A stretch of DNA of 64,000 nt. It comes from Vicia villosa. Its lineage: Eukaryota > Streptophyta > Magnoliopsida > Fabales > Fabaceae. Location: positions 17,740,930 through 17,804,929 of the forward strand of contig NC_081186.1 in the NCBI RefSeq assembly GCF_029867415.1, read 5' to 3'. How positions within the stretch are numbered: position 1 is the stretch's first letter; every line of letters starts with the position of its first letter. A model generated the notes under the pieces. The model had not been told where the DNA came from, searched no databases, and was given only the letters and a program-made list of their open reading frames with translations. This document shows, in pieces, positions 43,101 through 54,123 of the stretch. A program made the position numbers and the translations under genes.

Positions 43101-46070
43101 GCTTGAGTTTTGACAAAAGTCAACTTAATTAAAGTAAAAGACAAAATCTATACCTAATTAAGACCTAAATGGTTAGGATTTTATTTTCTTCCACAAAATA
43201 TTCATGAGGTATTAGGTTTTTTTAGTGAAAACATATATTAAAACATATTTAAAACTACTTAAAACAACACCATTTTGAACCTAATAAAAATATACAAAAT
43301 AAATAATATTTTTGTGATTTTTTTAGTTATTCATAAAATATGTATATTAATCAACAAGTGTGAAAAAAATGAAGTCAAAATGAATTAATTTGATAGGTTA
43401 AATAATTGGTTAAAGTTGTGAAAAAATTAAGTGGAAAAAAGTGATAAAAAATAAGGTTTTGTCACCTAGAGGGATTGAACTCACGCCCTCCAAGTCACTA
43501 ACTCAAAATAACACCACTGGGCCAACGAGCGCTTGGTTTTTATAACACACATCCAATTCACTATGTTTCCAAACAAGTGGTAAATCATTGAAAAATAAAA
43601 GAAACAAAAAGTCTGGGGCGAGGGGGATTCGAACCCCAGACTTGAGGCATGAGGAGACTAAGAGCGCATGTGAGGCCACTAGGGAAAACGATGAATTCGT
43701 TTATAAAACGCATACCATTCAAAATGAAATAAACCTAGCCCATAGATTTGAATTTCGCGCGCCACCATAGTCATCTTCTTCCTCGAGCTCAAAGATTTTC
43801 AAATTTCTAACTCTCTGGTTTCTCAACTAAATGGCATGATGTAAACATCAATCTTGCTCTAAATTTCCTCACGAATCCAGATATGTAACTAACATTTATT
43901 TATATTAACTATAGCTACTTAATTTCTCAGAAAATACGAAGAATATATGAACCCTAAATTTAAAATTAAATGACAAACAAGATGAATAAATGAATGGTGA
44001 TAGAGGGTTTTCAATCCTCTGATGATGCTGAACAAGATAGTATCGAGCTATATGAAAAAGAATACTCAAATAAATGGGTTGGAGTTTGAAAAAATACCTC
44101 TGAAAATGGAGGTCGTGAGGATGATGAGGAACACCTAGGCTTGTGTGAGTGATCCTAAAAGCTTCCTTGGGACTCAGTGATGCTAACTGAATGCTTATTG
44201 TGGCTTCAATCCTTCTGAATTGCTCTACCCGACACCTTCGATTTGAGCTTCAAGTGGACATGGAGGATGATGAATCTTCAGTTACAGATGAGCTGCAGCC
44301 ATCTGAACAGCTTCACTATGCCCTAAGGAACGTGTCTAGATGCTTGGCTTTGCTTGAAACCTTCTGAATTGCTCTATGGACCTCCAACTTCAATAGCTCC
44401 AAAGTGAATGCAACAATGGTGTTCCTCCACCTACAGAAGTGATCCAGATGCTTGGATCACCTCAAATGAGCCCCCTTGAGATGTTAGAATGCTTACTTTC
44501 CAAAGAGAAGCTCTGGTTTGAAGAAAACGATTCTTCTTGCCAAAGAACTTTGAAAAACCATAAGCATGAGAAGAGAAAGAGAAAGCAAGGAATAAGGTTG
44601 CTTTGGTGTGAATTGTATGAAGGATAGCACTTGTATTTATAGGCAAATGGTTCAGTATAGTTGCAGAGGAGTGAGCTTGCTTAGTGAAGTTGATTTGGTT
44701 TCTTGGCTATGAAGGAATTCAAAAATATCCAAAATGCAATGATGGGAATTTTGATTCCATTTGATCAATCCCCTATCCCTCGATTTTGCTTGATCTTAGG
44801 GGACAAATCTGAGACAGAAATGAGCTCCAATTGGTTGGGAAGAGATTCCTTTGGTGATTCATCAATTTGCCATAAATTCCTAAATGTAATCATTACATAA
44901 TCACATGCCTTTGTTTTTGGGAATATTCTCTAATCCTTATGCAATGATGAAATTGGATGTATGGTGTGCTTGCAGATGTATTAGAGGTCGGGTAGCATCA
45001 TTTAGAGAAGTCATTTGCACAAAATTGCAAAGTTTCAAATTGCACATGACCTATAATTTCACTTCAAGTGCCTAACTTTGATCAATCATATCTCTTAGCT
45101 CAAAATGAGTTTGGAGAAGGTTGAGCACAATTTGGAAATCCCTTAATATGTACTTTAATTCATTAGTTTGGTGTTTGCCCAAATTCTTTAGGGAAATTAG
45201 TGAAAAAGTCCCATAAAGTTTGAAGAAAACTAGGGTTTTCTTGCATGTTTTGTGAAGGCAGCCACTTTGAAGCTCCATAACTCTTCAATGGTTGATTTTT
45301 AGCCAAAAAATTATATGTGTCAAAGTTGTTTATTGTATCAAAATCTACAACTTTCATGTTGGATGTTTTTTTCAGTTTGTAGGTGAAATTTTGAGAAAAC
45401 CCCTTCCAATGTTTGGCAAAAATCACTTGAAAACACTTAGAAAAATTTTCTAAGTATGAAAAGTCAAACTTTTGACTTTTGATTCTTGATTGATTTTCTT
45501 GATTTTTCTTGATAAAATGACTTCAAATATCATATATTGATGATTTAAAACTTCAAAAGTCATGGTTGACCAATATTTCCAAAAAGTCAAAGGTGATCCT
45601 GTGCAGTTGACTTTTTCCAGATGAAGTGAATTCTTGGACTTTCGTGATGAATCAAACTTTCCTCCTCAAATGAGTGATGTGAATGGATTATATTGAGGTA
45701 ATAGAAGCTCTTGAGTCATGCTTTGAGTTTTGGATCCATGTCCTGATTAAAAGTCAACTATCTTGGTGAATTAGGTAAAAAAACCCTAATTGTCGACCAG
45801 ATGAAATTGATGACTGTGGATCTTGGATTGGATTGTAATGCCCAATGGATATTGTCATATGAGCTATTTGAAGATGATTGATTCCTTTGAGTGATCCCCT
45901 GGAGTTTTCTAGGGTTTCCCAAATGTGATCCCTGATTTTAGTCCTTGATGGGGCTCAAAACCCTAGACTGGGTATCTGATGAACAAGTGACTGCTCTGAG
46001 TATCTATTTTGTCTTTGATGAAAAGTTTAAAAGATATGACATCTCAGGGGTCAAAAATTAGGGTATGACA
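40144..46070 (-). repeat. Ogre C 5' LTR (5927 bp)
   Basis: It is the partner of 21499-27471. In sense it starts TGTCATACCCTAATTTTTGACC at 46070 and ends ACGACACCACA at 40144. It carries the same tRNA-like blocks (43461-43536 and 43610-43688), TATA motif (44634-44641) and repeat families. It would drive transcription of the element. Confidence 0.95.
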
Positions 46071-46985
46071 GCTGGCCTTCCCAAAATACTTTCTGTTTTA
46101 TTCTCTGATCATGCCATCTTCGGGTCTGCCCTTTATAGACTTTAGCATTCTCATAGGCTTGATCACGAAATTCTTCTAGCTCATGGAGTTGAAGAATCCG
46201 TAACTCACCTGCTTTTCCCAGATCATAGTTCAAGTATTTGGTAGCCCAAAATGCTTTGTGCTCAAGCTCAAGAGGGAGATGGCACGCCTTACCATAAACC
46301 AGTTGATACGGGGACATACCAATGGGGGTTTTGAATGTTGTTATGTATGCCCATAGTGCATCTTCAAGTTTCAGAGACCAATCTTTTCTCGAAGCACTAT
46401 CAGTCTTTTCGAGAATCTGCTTGATTTGCCTGTTCGAAACCTCCACCTGACCACTGGTCTGAGGATGATATGCAGTTGCAATCTTGTGCTTCACATTGTA
46501 CTTTTTCAACAGATTCTCCATCAACTTATTTAAGAAATGGGTGCCTTCATCGCTTATGAGTGCTCTGGGAACCCCAAATCTTGAGAAAATATTGGTTTTG
46601 AGGAAGTTTACTACCACCCTCGCATCATTTGTAGGTAGAGCGACTGCTTCAACCCACTTAGAGACGTAGTCAACAGCTACAAGGATGTAGTTCTTTCCAA
46701 AAGATGGTGGAAAAGGTCCCATGAAATCGATCCCCCACACATCAAACAATTCCACTTCAAGTATACCCTTCTGCGACATCTGGTTTCTTTTTGAGATATT
46801 CCCTGTTGTTTGACACCTGTCACATTCTTTCAAAATGCCTTGAGCGTCTTTGAATAGCGTGGGCCAATACAAACTAGATTGTAGGACCTTTGCAGCCGTT
46901 CTATCACCACTAAAATGTCCTCCATATTCGGAGTCATGGCATGCTTTTAGCACATCTCTTTGTTCCTCCTCGGGTACACATCTTC
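46071..46985 (-). pseudogene. Athila E integrase (N-terminal and core)
   Basis: The frame starts at about 46985 ([23 protein letters not shown]), which is the integrase zinc region, with CDRCQTTG as its Cys pair. The core has [17 protein letters not shown] (family usually SDGGTHF) and GQVEVSNR, with 35 residues between D and E. A Tat/Athila-type tail follows ([23 protein letters not shown]). At 46071 the frame runs into Ogre C and resumes at 21498. The ORF ends artificially at 46051 inside the Ogre LTR. It would insert element DNA into the genome; this copy is broken. Confidence 0.9.
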
Positions 46986-47560
46986 CGGAATATCCATGAT
47001 GTGGAAGTCAACAGGGAATACAAACTTATCAACTTCCACTAGCACATCTTCAGCTACCCCATAGGATTTCTTAACGGTGTGATCAGCGAACCTTAACCGT
47101 GTCTTACTTTCACTAATCTTTTCTTATTCAAGCTTTTTGAAAATGGACAAAGACATTAAACTCACACTAGACCCAGAATCGAGGAGTACCTTCTTAAGTG
47201 CTATATTCTTGATAGTGCATGGTATCGCCACCGCCCCAGGGTCTTTCCTCTTTATTGGGATCTTTCTTGCTGTCGAGACTATACCACACTTCTCCATTGC
47301 AATTTTTGGTTCTCCTCCTAGTGATCTCTTTTTCGCCAACACCTCCTTCATAAATTTCTTATACAAAGGCATGTGCTCAAGTGCTTCAAAGAATGGTAGA
47401 TTTACCTCTAACTTTTTGAACAATTTAGTAAACTTCTCAAAGTCTTTCTCTCTTGAACCCTTCTTTGTCACTCTGGAGGGGAAGGGTAGTTTTATCACCG
47501 GTTCAGCGTCTTTCTTCAAAACAGTAGACCGTTTGGTGTGGTCCATTACAAATTTCACAG
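46976..47560 (-). pseudogene. Athila E protease segment
   Basis: The frame at 47124-47558 carries the Athila pre-protease motif (VIKLPFPSRV...FTKLFKKLEVNLPFFEALEHMPLYKKFMKE) and the aspartic protease signature VLLDSGSSVSLM. After a TAA at 47124 the same frame continues as RLRFADHTVKKSYGV and [13 protein letters not shown]. It then meets the integrase start at about 46976-46985 in another frame. The rest of protease, RT and RNase H (roughly 1.9 kb in a full element) are missing. Confidence 0.85.
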
Positions 47561-48161
47561 CTGACAGGTTGAGCTTGTTGAACTTGAGCCACTTGTTGTG
47601 TACCTATATTCATAGCGTTCAATTTCTTTTCAACTTCTGCAGCTATCGCATCTTCAACCCGAATTTTAGAAGTCTCCAACTTTAGATCAATTATTCCCTC
47701 AAGTTTGTTAGTACACCTGTCATACAACTCTAGATGCTTATTTGCAGCTATCGCTTCAATGATCTTCTTAATACCAGTGGCTGTTGAGAAGTTAGTTGAG
47801 CCACCGGCTGCAGTATCGATCAACTGCTTTGTCTTTATTTTGAGCCCATTAACAAATACTTGCATCTGTTCAGTATGATCCATGTTATGAGTTGGGCATG
47901 CTACGAGGATCCTCTTGAATCTTTTGTAGGCATCTCCCAAAGGTTCCCCTTCTTTCTGCTTGAAATTCACAATATCATATCTTTTTCGAATAAAGACTGA
48001 TGCAGGGAAGTACTCATTAAGGAAAGCCGTTTCCATCTGTTGCCATGTTGTGATGCTTCCAGCTGGAAGTGAGTAAAACCACTCTTCTGCGTCTTCGGAT
48101 AAAGTGAATGGGAACATCACGAGTCTCTTGGCTTCTTCATAATGGCCTTCTATCTTTAATG
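47503..48161 (-). pseudogene. Athila E gag core fragment
   Basis: The frame from the copia junction downward reads GHYEEAKRLVMFPFTLSEDAEEW, SLPAGSITTWQQME, KQKEGEPLGDAYKRFKRIL and MQVFVNGLK. This is the retrotransposon gag domain. It ends with half a zinc knuckle (CEICNGPHQTVYC) and then overlaps the protease frame, so gag C-terminal sequence is deleted. The first 24 residues of the apparent ORF (48162-48234) are copia LTR, not gag. Confidence 0.85.
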
Positions 48162-49390
48162 TGAAGGATAGAAAAACACTTAGAAAGGGGGGGTTTGAAT
48201 AAGTGTAGTCTAAAAACTTGAACGATAAAAACAATATGCACAGTTATTTTTATCCCGGTTCGTTGTTAACTAAACTACTCCAGTCCACCCCCACGGAGTG
48301 ATTTACCTCACCTGAGGATTTAATCCACTAATCGCAACAGATTACAATGGTTTTCCACTTAGTCCGCGACTAAGTCTTCCAGAGTATCCTGATCACAACC
48401 TGATCACTCCAGGAACAAATGCTTAGACACAAGATAAGACTTTCTTAGAGTATCCTAACCACCACGTGATCACTCTAATTACAACTGCTTAGACACAAGC
48501 TAAGACTTCCTAGAGTATCCTGATCAACACTTGATCACTCTAGTTACTTACAAATTAATGTAATCTATTTTAAAAGTATTACAAATGCTTCTGAAAAGCT
48601 ATAATCACAACAGTGATATTTCTCTTAACGTTTAAGCTTAATCTCACTAATATATTACAACAGCAATGTAGTGAGCTTTGATGAAGATGAAGTTTCTGAG
48701 CTTTGATTTTGAACAGCGCTTCAGCAAGTTAATATTCACAGAATTTGGTTCAGAGTTGTTTCAGATTTGGTAACCTTGCTTCTCATCAGAACTTCATATT
48801 TATAGGCGTTTTGAGAAGATGACCGTTGAGCGCATTTAATGCTTTGCGTGTTCCGTACAGCTTTGCATTTAATGTTTCACGCTTTTGTCAACTACCTCGA
48901 GCCTTGTTCACGCTGTGTCTACTGACGTTGCCTTTAATAGCTTCCAACGTTCCTTTTGTCAGTCAGCGTAGCCTGCCACCTGTACTTTCTTCTGATCTGA
49001 TGTTTGTGAATAAAATATTTGAATATCATCAGAGTCAAACAGCTTGGTGCATAGCATCTTCTTGTCTTCTGACCTTGAAGTGCTTCTGAGCGTGATACCA
49101 TGAGAACTTCAGTGCTTCTGCTTCTGATCTCAAGTTCTTCTGATGCTTCCATAGACCCATGTTCTGATTCTGCCTTGACCATCTTCTGATGTCTTGCCAG
49201 ACCATGTTCTGATGTTGCATGCTGAACCTTCTGAGACAAAGCTTCTGAGCGCTGATTTGTGCATACTCCTTATATATTTCCTGAAAGGGAAATTGCAATG
49301 TATTAGAGTACCACATTATCTCACACAAAATTCATATCCTTGTTATCATCAAAACTAAGAATATTGATCAGAACAAATCTTGTTCTAACA
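48162..49390 (-). repeat. copia D' 3' LTR (1229 bp)
   Basis: It is the sibling of 4758-5983, with the same termini (sense TGTTAGAACAAG...CTATCCTTCA), the same TATA motif (48797-48804) and the same three hairpin-bearing tandem units (about 48375-48550). Confidence 0.93.
48797..48804 (-). promoter_or_regulatory. TATA box of copia D' LTR
   Basis: The sense sequence GCCTATAAATATG is in the same place as in the A LTR. Confidence 0.65.
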
Positions 49391-49406
49391 ATCTCCCCCT
49401 TTTTGA
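49391..49406 (-). other. polypurine tract of copia D'
   Basis: The sense sequence AAAAAGGGGGAGATTG directly precedes the LTR; the final TG belongs to the LTR. A second similar tract (AAAAAGGGGGAGAAAA, 50593-50608) lies inside the 3' region and may be an extra PPT. Confidence 0.85.
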
Positions 49407-49609
49407 TGATGACAAAAACATATATAAATGATATGAATTTGCGATCAGAAAGAGCAGACGGCTAAAGACAAATTACACAGCTATAGCATAAGCATGTGAA
49501 TATGTCTCCTCCTGAGATTAACAATATCCCCCTGAAATAAATACTCGAAGAACTTTAAAAATAAAAGACTTCCCTGATTATTTCGGTAGAGACGATCACA
49601 TAAGCTTCT

Positions 49610-50010
49610 GTCTTTTGGTAATTCGTAGCTTCTGACTTTTGCTTCCATTGGACAGCTTCAGAACTTGAATTTCTTTAGATTCCTAGAACACTCACAGCTT
49701 CTGATTCCTGCTTCCATTTAGGACAGCTTCAGAACTTGAATTTCTTTGATCTTCAGAACATTCACAACTTCTGATTCCTGCTTCCATTTAGGACAGCTTC
49801 AGAACTTGAATTTCTTTGATCTTCAGAACATTCACAGCTTCTGATTCATGCTTCCATTTAGGACAGCTTCAGAACTTGAATTTCTTTGATCTTCAGAACA
49901 TTCACAGCTTCTGATTTATGCTTCCATTTAGGACCGCTTCAGAACTTGAGTTTTCTGGATCTTTAGAACATTCACAGCTTCTGATTTCTGCTTCCCTCGG
50001 ATAGCTTCAG
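49610..50010 (-). repeat. tandem repeat, about 70 bp x 5-6, in copia 3' region
   Basis: The unit CAGCTTCTGATTCCTGCTTC..AGGACAGCTTCAGAACTTG.. is repeated with a 69-70 bp period and few differences. A separate pair of units of about 75 bp (GCTTCCTAGCACTCA.CTTGC...) lies at 50290-50440. Both are rich in CTTCTGA words. Confidence 0.88.
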
Positions 50011-50788
50011 AGCTTTGAATTTCTTCTTACATCTCTTCATGCTAGATTGTATCAGAACATTGTTGAATGTACCAGAGCATCATCAGAGCATCTCTACATC
50101 CTGAAATGTTACAGAACAAAACTAAACGACAAAAGTCAGCATGAATGAGTTAGAACATAAAATGTGTATCAGAACACAAAATATGTATCAGAGCCATATA
50201 AGCCATATAGAATATATCAGATCCAATAGACAATGTATCAGAGCAAATAGACAATGATTTGGATCATATTCTATTATCAGAATTTCTGATCATTCTTGCT
50301 TCTTGCTTCTGATTCTGAAGCTTCCTAGCACTCATCTTGCTTCAAGAATCCAAGAGCTATTTCTGATCATTTCTTCCTTCTTGCTTCTGATTCTGAAGCT
50401 TCCTAGCACTCAGCTTGCTTCAAGAATCCAAGAGCTTGATTCATTTTGTTGCTTCCTTATATTGATCTTGAATCTTCGATTCCTGCAACAGCACAACTTA
50501 GAAACATATGAAGCTTGCAGCTTCTGTTAGTAAATGTGGGGTCTTTTTACTCGGTAACTGATAATATTAATCAGATCATTTATCATATATTTTCTCCCCC
50601 TTTTTGTCATAACATCAAAAAGCATAAAACGATTCAGATGTAAAGCAAGAGACAAATGGAAAGAAACATAAATAACTTTTCATTGATTTCAACAAGAAGG
50701 ATTACAAAAGAGGAATGCAGGAAAACAGATGCAACAAGGAAAGAAAACTACAAGGACATAAAGACTACAACCCTAGCCTAGTCCTAAT

Positions 50789-51218
50789 CTAAGCCAGCAT
50801 ATCCTGAATCCCAGCTTGTTCTTGCTCTTGCTTGGTCATCAAATCTTGAAACTCTGCATGCCTGAACAGCTCTTAGAGAAAGAAGTAAATGAATACAAGG
50901 GAGGAACTGAGAACAGTTCACCAGGAGAGAGCGTATTCTCAGATGGGCTTTCCCTTAACATAGAAGTTAAGTCCTTATGGAACCTAACTTCATCCAATAT
51001 CTCAAGAAAGTCTTCTTCCTTTGGACAGATGTTGACAACAGCATCAAAGAAGAGGTCTGACTTGAGAAGAACTTGGAATGCCATCCCGAGATATATTTTT
51101 CATCCTGTAACCGATTAACCCTTCCATCCGTTCTATTCAAATAGATCAGCCCCTTTTGAGACTTAGTTTCTTCAACTGGTTTAAAGTTTTGATGAAGGGA
51201 ACTAGGCGAAAGATTCAT
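50789..51218 (-). pseudogene. small ORF of unknown function in copia 3' region
   Basis: In sense a frame opens at an ATG at 51216-51218 (MNLSPSSLHQNFKPVEETK) and runs to about 51095. Protein-like sequence continues in a second frame (MAFQVLLKSDLFFDAVVNIC...KEEDFLEILDEVRFHKDL, 50839-51084). A third frame then gives FRHAEFQDLMTKQEQEQ and stops at 50789. Three joined frames of plausible composition suggest an old ORF of about 140 codons with two indels. It lies between RNase H and the internal PPT-like tract, on the element strand, behind a CT-rich leader (51270-51330). I do not recognise the family. SIRE elements may carry an env-like ORF here, but that is much longer. It could also be a captured host fragment. 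Confidence 0.5.
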
Positions 51219-51326
51219 GATGAACGCTAGATCGATGAAGAATGAACTAGGGTTTACGCAAAGGATATTCATAGAAAAATGAGAGAATGAGAGAGAGAGA
51301 GCGCAAAGATTGATTGAAGAATGCAA

Positions 51327-51740
51327 AGAAATGGAGAAATGAATAGAGGGAATGTGGGGAAGGAAAACGTTCTAGGGAAGGGAAACGTTTGACGGATATA
51401 AAAACGAAAAGACGGACAATAAAAGAAATTATGAATGGCATTTAATGTAGCATGACGTGAGGAGAGATAATAATGACAAAAGACGAGATTTGCACAGTTA
51501 CCTAAGTAGACGTCCCCTTAACTGCACGCACGCTTGTCCAGAAATAGTGAACACGTGTTTACCATCTGGATAGCCAGTTACAGCTGTTTTGCTTTTAAAG
51601 AGATTCTGAATCAACTTAGACAATGAAACGTTAGTAATAACTGAATCACAATTTCTAATTGATTTCAATCAGAACTTCTTATAAACAAAAAATCCAATTT
51701 TGTTTCAGAAGATACTCATACATAAGATCTTCTCATCTTC
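51327..51740 (-). other. copia D' non-coding stretch before the small ORF
   Basis: About 400 bp lie between the RNase H stop and the small ORF. It contains the palindrome AACACGTGTT (51550-51559, a G-box core). No gene is seen. Confidence 0.5.
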
Positions 51741-52101
51741 TCATTCTGGGCATAAATCCATACTGATATTCTTCAGAATGAACTTAAACCTATCTTCAGC
51801 AAGGGGTTTTGTAAAGATATCAGCCCATTGATGGTCTGTATCCACAAAGTTTAAAGATATAACACCCTTCTGAACATAGTCCCTTATGAAATGATGTTTA
51901 ATCTCAATATGTTTAGCTTTTGAATGTAAAATAGGATTCTTAGATAAACATATAGCAGAAGTATTATCACAGAAAATAGGAATGTTACTCTCATATATCT
52001 GATAATCTTCCAGCTGACTTCTCATCCAGAGCATTTGTGTGCTACAACCAGCAGCAGCAACATATTCTGCTTCTGTTGTTGAGAGGGCAATAGTAGCTTG
52101 C
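51741..52101 (-). pseudogene. copia D' RNase H C-terminal part
   Basis: The frame reads ATIALSTTEAEYVAAAGC, then LWMRSQLEDY, IPIFCDNTSAICLSKNP, KHIEIKHHFIRDYV and WADIFTKPL, and stops at 51741. These are the standard last motifs of Ty1/copia RNase H. The N-terminal part is separated by Ogre D, which enters at 52102. The methionine at 52034 is internal. The domain would remove the RNA strand during reverse transcription. Confidence 0.9.
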
Positions 52102-54086
52102 TGTGGTGTCGTTTTCTTTACCTCCCCGTTTCACTTGGGAGGACGGCACGCTAAACCCTTCACGCGAAATTTGGAAGGAGAATGCGCCCGTGGTGGGATG
52201 AATTTTGTTTCAGTTCTTCCTACGATATCACACGAACTTTCTTATTGGTCCTACGAGTAGGAAAGGGAAAAAAGATCTCAACTAAACCCTAGGAGTTTGC
52301 TAAGTGTGGGGATTTCACCTAGACTAGAAATTCAGGAGTCCGGGGGGTCGGTTATACATAGGGAAGTGTTTAAACACCCTACATATCTGTAGTACTCTAC
52401 AGGAACCTTCTCTGTGTCATTGTGATTGTGTTTGCTGCTAATGATTGGGAAAGTTTCTCCTTTGTGTTAGGAGAGAGAATTGAATTGATTAAAGAAAGAC
52501 AGACAGATAGACAGACTGACTATTTTTGGTATTTTATTAGCTCGCTGAGATTCCTTGTGAACCTCATGCCTACATATCCCTAGTGGAAGTCAGAGCTTAA
52601 TGTAGTTCGGGGAACTAACTAGGGAAATTACTTGTTTTTGGTGCCTTGCTTGAAGCTCAAGGTTGAAGCTTGGAATTAAATCTCTGTTTACAGTAAAGAG
52701 ACATGAAATCATCTTTACAGAGAGGTATTTGTACTATTCTACCACAAACATTTAAAAGTGACAGAAAAGCTAAAAAAAATGATGTTTCATTAAGAGGGGA
52801 GTCTACTTGGTTGATCAAGTATGACAGCCATCGTGCCTCTAAAATGAAAGAAAGATGCTCATCCAAATTAGGGAAAGTGTACAAGTCTAGGGATGTGCCA
52901 GAGCATGTCTTTCAGAGTCCTAAATGGGAGACTTTGAATGAAATTGAAATTGAAATGTTTGTTTGTTTGAATGTGGTAGAGTAGTAAAAATATCTCTCTA
53001 TAGAGATAAGCTATGTCTATTTACTATATGAAATATTTGACTTTAGCTGGCTTGAATGAGGCCCAAGCTTGAGGCTTTTTGATTGATTTTATTGACTTAT
53101 TGAAATGATAACTCCACTGGGGAGTATTTAAACTAAGGAGTTTTTGGTGTTCTGTACGAAGCCCAGAATTGAGGCTGACTCTACTTAGGGAGACTCTATT
53201 TGGGGAGATTATCTCCTAAGAGAATGAATCTTTGATTTTTGAAAGACTGATTTTGGAGGCTAACCCTTTCCAGGGGTTTTGACTCAGCTGGAGAAATTGT
53301 CTGTTAAAAGACTGACTTTATCATGTTTTTTGGAGGCTGACCCTTTCCAGGGGTCGTGACTCTTTTTGATTAATTGACTTTGGAGGCTAACCCTTTCCAG
53401 GGGTTTTTATTGAAATGATGGATTGATTTGGAAGCTAACCCTTTCCAGGGGTTTTGACTCTTTTGGTGAATGGCAGAAAGATTATCTAGTGGAGACTTCT
53501 TGTTTAAAGCCCAAGATGAAGGCTGACTCATGCTGAGGATAAGCAAATATGGATCCTAGACTCTGCTAAGGAAGATTGATGAAGATAAGGGTGACAGAGA
53601 TTGTCCATGTCTCTCATTCCAAAAGGTGTACTCAATGCAAAATTGAGACAAACTTGGCTTGTTAAAAGTCTGGTTTAAATTGGAAGAAAACTCACCAGGG
53701 TAGGCTAAAAGGTGACTAAAGACCTGTTCCTATGTTTACAAGAAACCTGATGGGTCCTTGTATACAAGCTCAAGAGGAAGCTGGAAATGCTTTTAAGAAG
53801 CCTGTGGGTCCTTGTACAAAGCCCAAGAGGAGGCTAATCGAGGGTCCTTGTTATAGCACAAGAGAAAGCTATGTAGTTTTGAACTTATTTTGGCTCTAAG
53901 CAAATGGGTAAGAGGTTTCACCGGGAATAATTCCTCTTTGGGTGGATGTGTCCTATTTTTTTTGGATTCTAGGGTTTTTGCCAAGATGTTTCACCGGGAA
54001 TAATTCATCTTGGGGGTTTGAACTACAGATCTCTAATTAGGAAAGAGCCTTCACCGGGAAGACATTCTCAATCCTAGGTCATATTC

Positions 54087-54123
<37 letters not shown>

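Larger units (their letters stand above)
21499..46070 (-). mobile_element. complete Ogre element C (about 24.6 kb)
   Basis: Sense order from 46070 down: 5' LTR (40144-46070), PBS (40120-40137), leader, ORF1 (37898-39385), gag-pro (33384-37607), intron-like spacer, RT-RH-aRH-INT (29604-33069), hairpins, repeat arrays, PPT (27472-27489) and 3' LTR (21499-27471). Both LTRs have TG...CA ends. The flanks are tctgg (21494-21498) and gctgg (46071-46075), a 5 bp target duplication with one mismatch. In the first 310 bp from the low end I count 9 differences between the two LTRs, so the insertion is fairly recent. Coding parts carry in-frame stops but no frameshift that I could find. Confidence 0.92.
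46071..48161 (-). mobile_element. Athila-like element E, 5' fragment with internal deletions
   Basis: In sense order this has a gag core, a protease segment and integrase, with no RT or RNase H between protease and integrase. Copia D' interrupts it at 48161/48162 inside gag, and Ogre C at 46070/46071 inside integrase. The missing 5' part must lie beyond D', outside the window. Confidence 0.85.
48162..52101 (-). mobile_element. Ty1/copia element D' (SIRE/Maximus-like), 3' part
   Basis: This is a second copy of the family of A, inserted in Athila gag (left flank taatg at 48157-48161). It has a 3' LTR (48162-49390), a PPT, a 2.3 kb 3' region with repeats and a small ORF, and the end of RNase H (51741-52101). 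Ogre D interrupts it at 52101/52102; the rest must lie past the window. Its RNase H sequence near 52013-52100 is almost the same as bases 1-88 of the window. Confidence 0.9.

Noticed and set aside
49610..50010. CRISPR array (regular 70-bp repeats)
   Set aside because: These are adjacent tandem repeats without unique spacers, in a plant retrotransposon 3' region.
51391..51402. TATA box for the small copia ORF
   Set aside because: GATATAAAAA reads as a TATA box on the plus strand, not on the strand of the ORF.
1..52101. Copia A and copia D' being two halves of one element
   Set aside because: Both contain the same RNase H stretch (1-88 and 52013-52100) with differences, and they sit in different hosts (Ogre B and Athila E).
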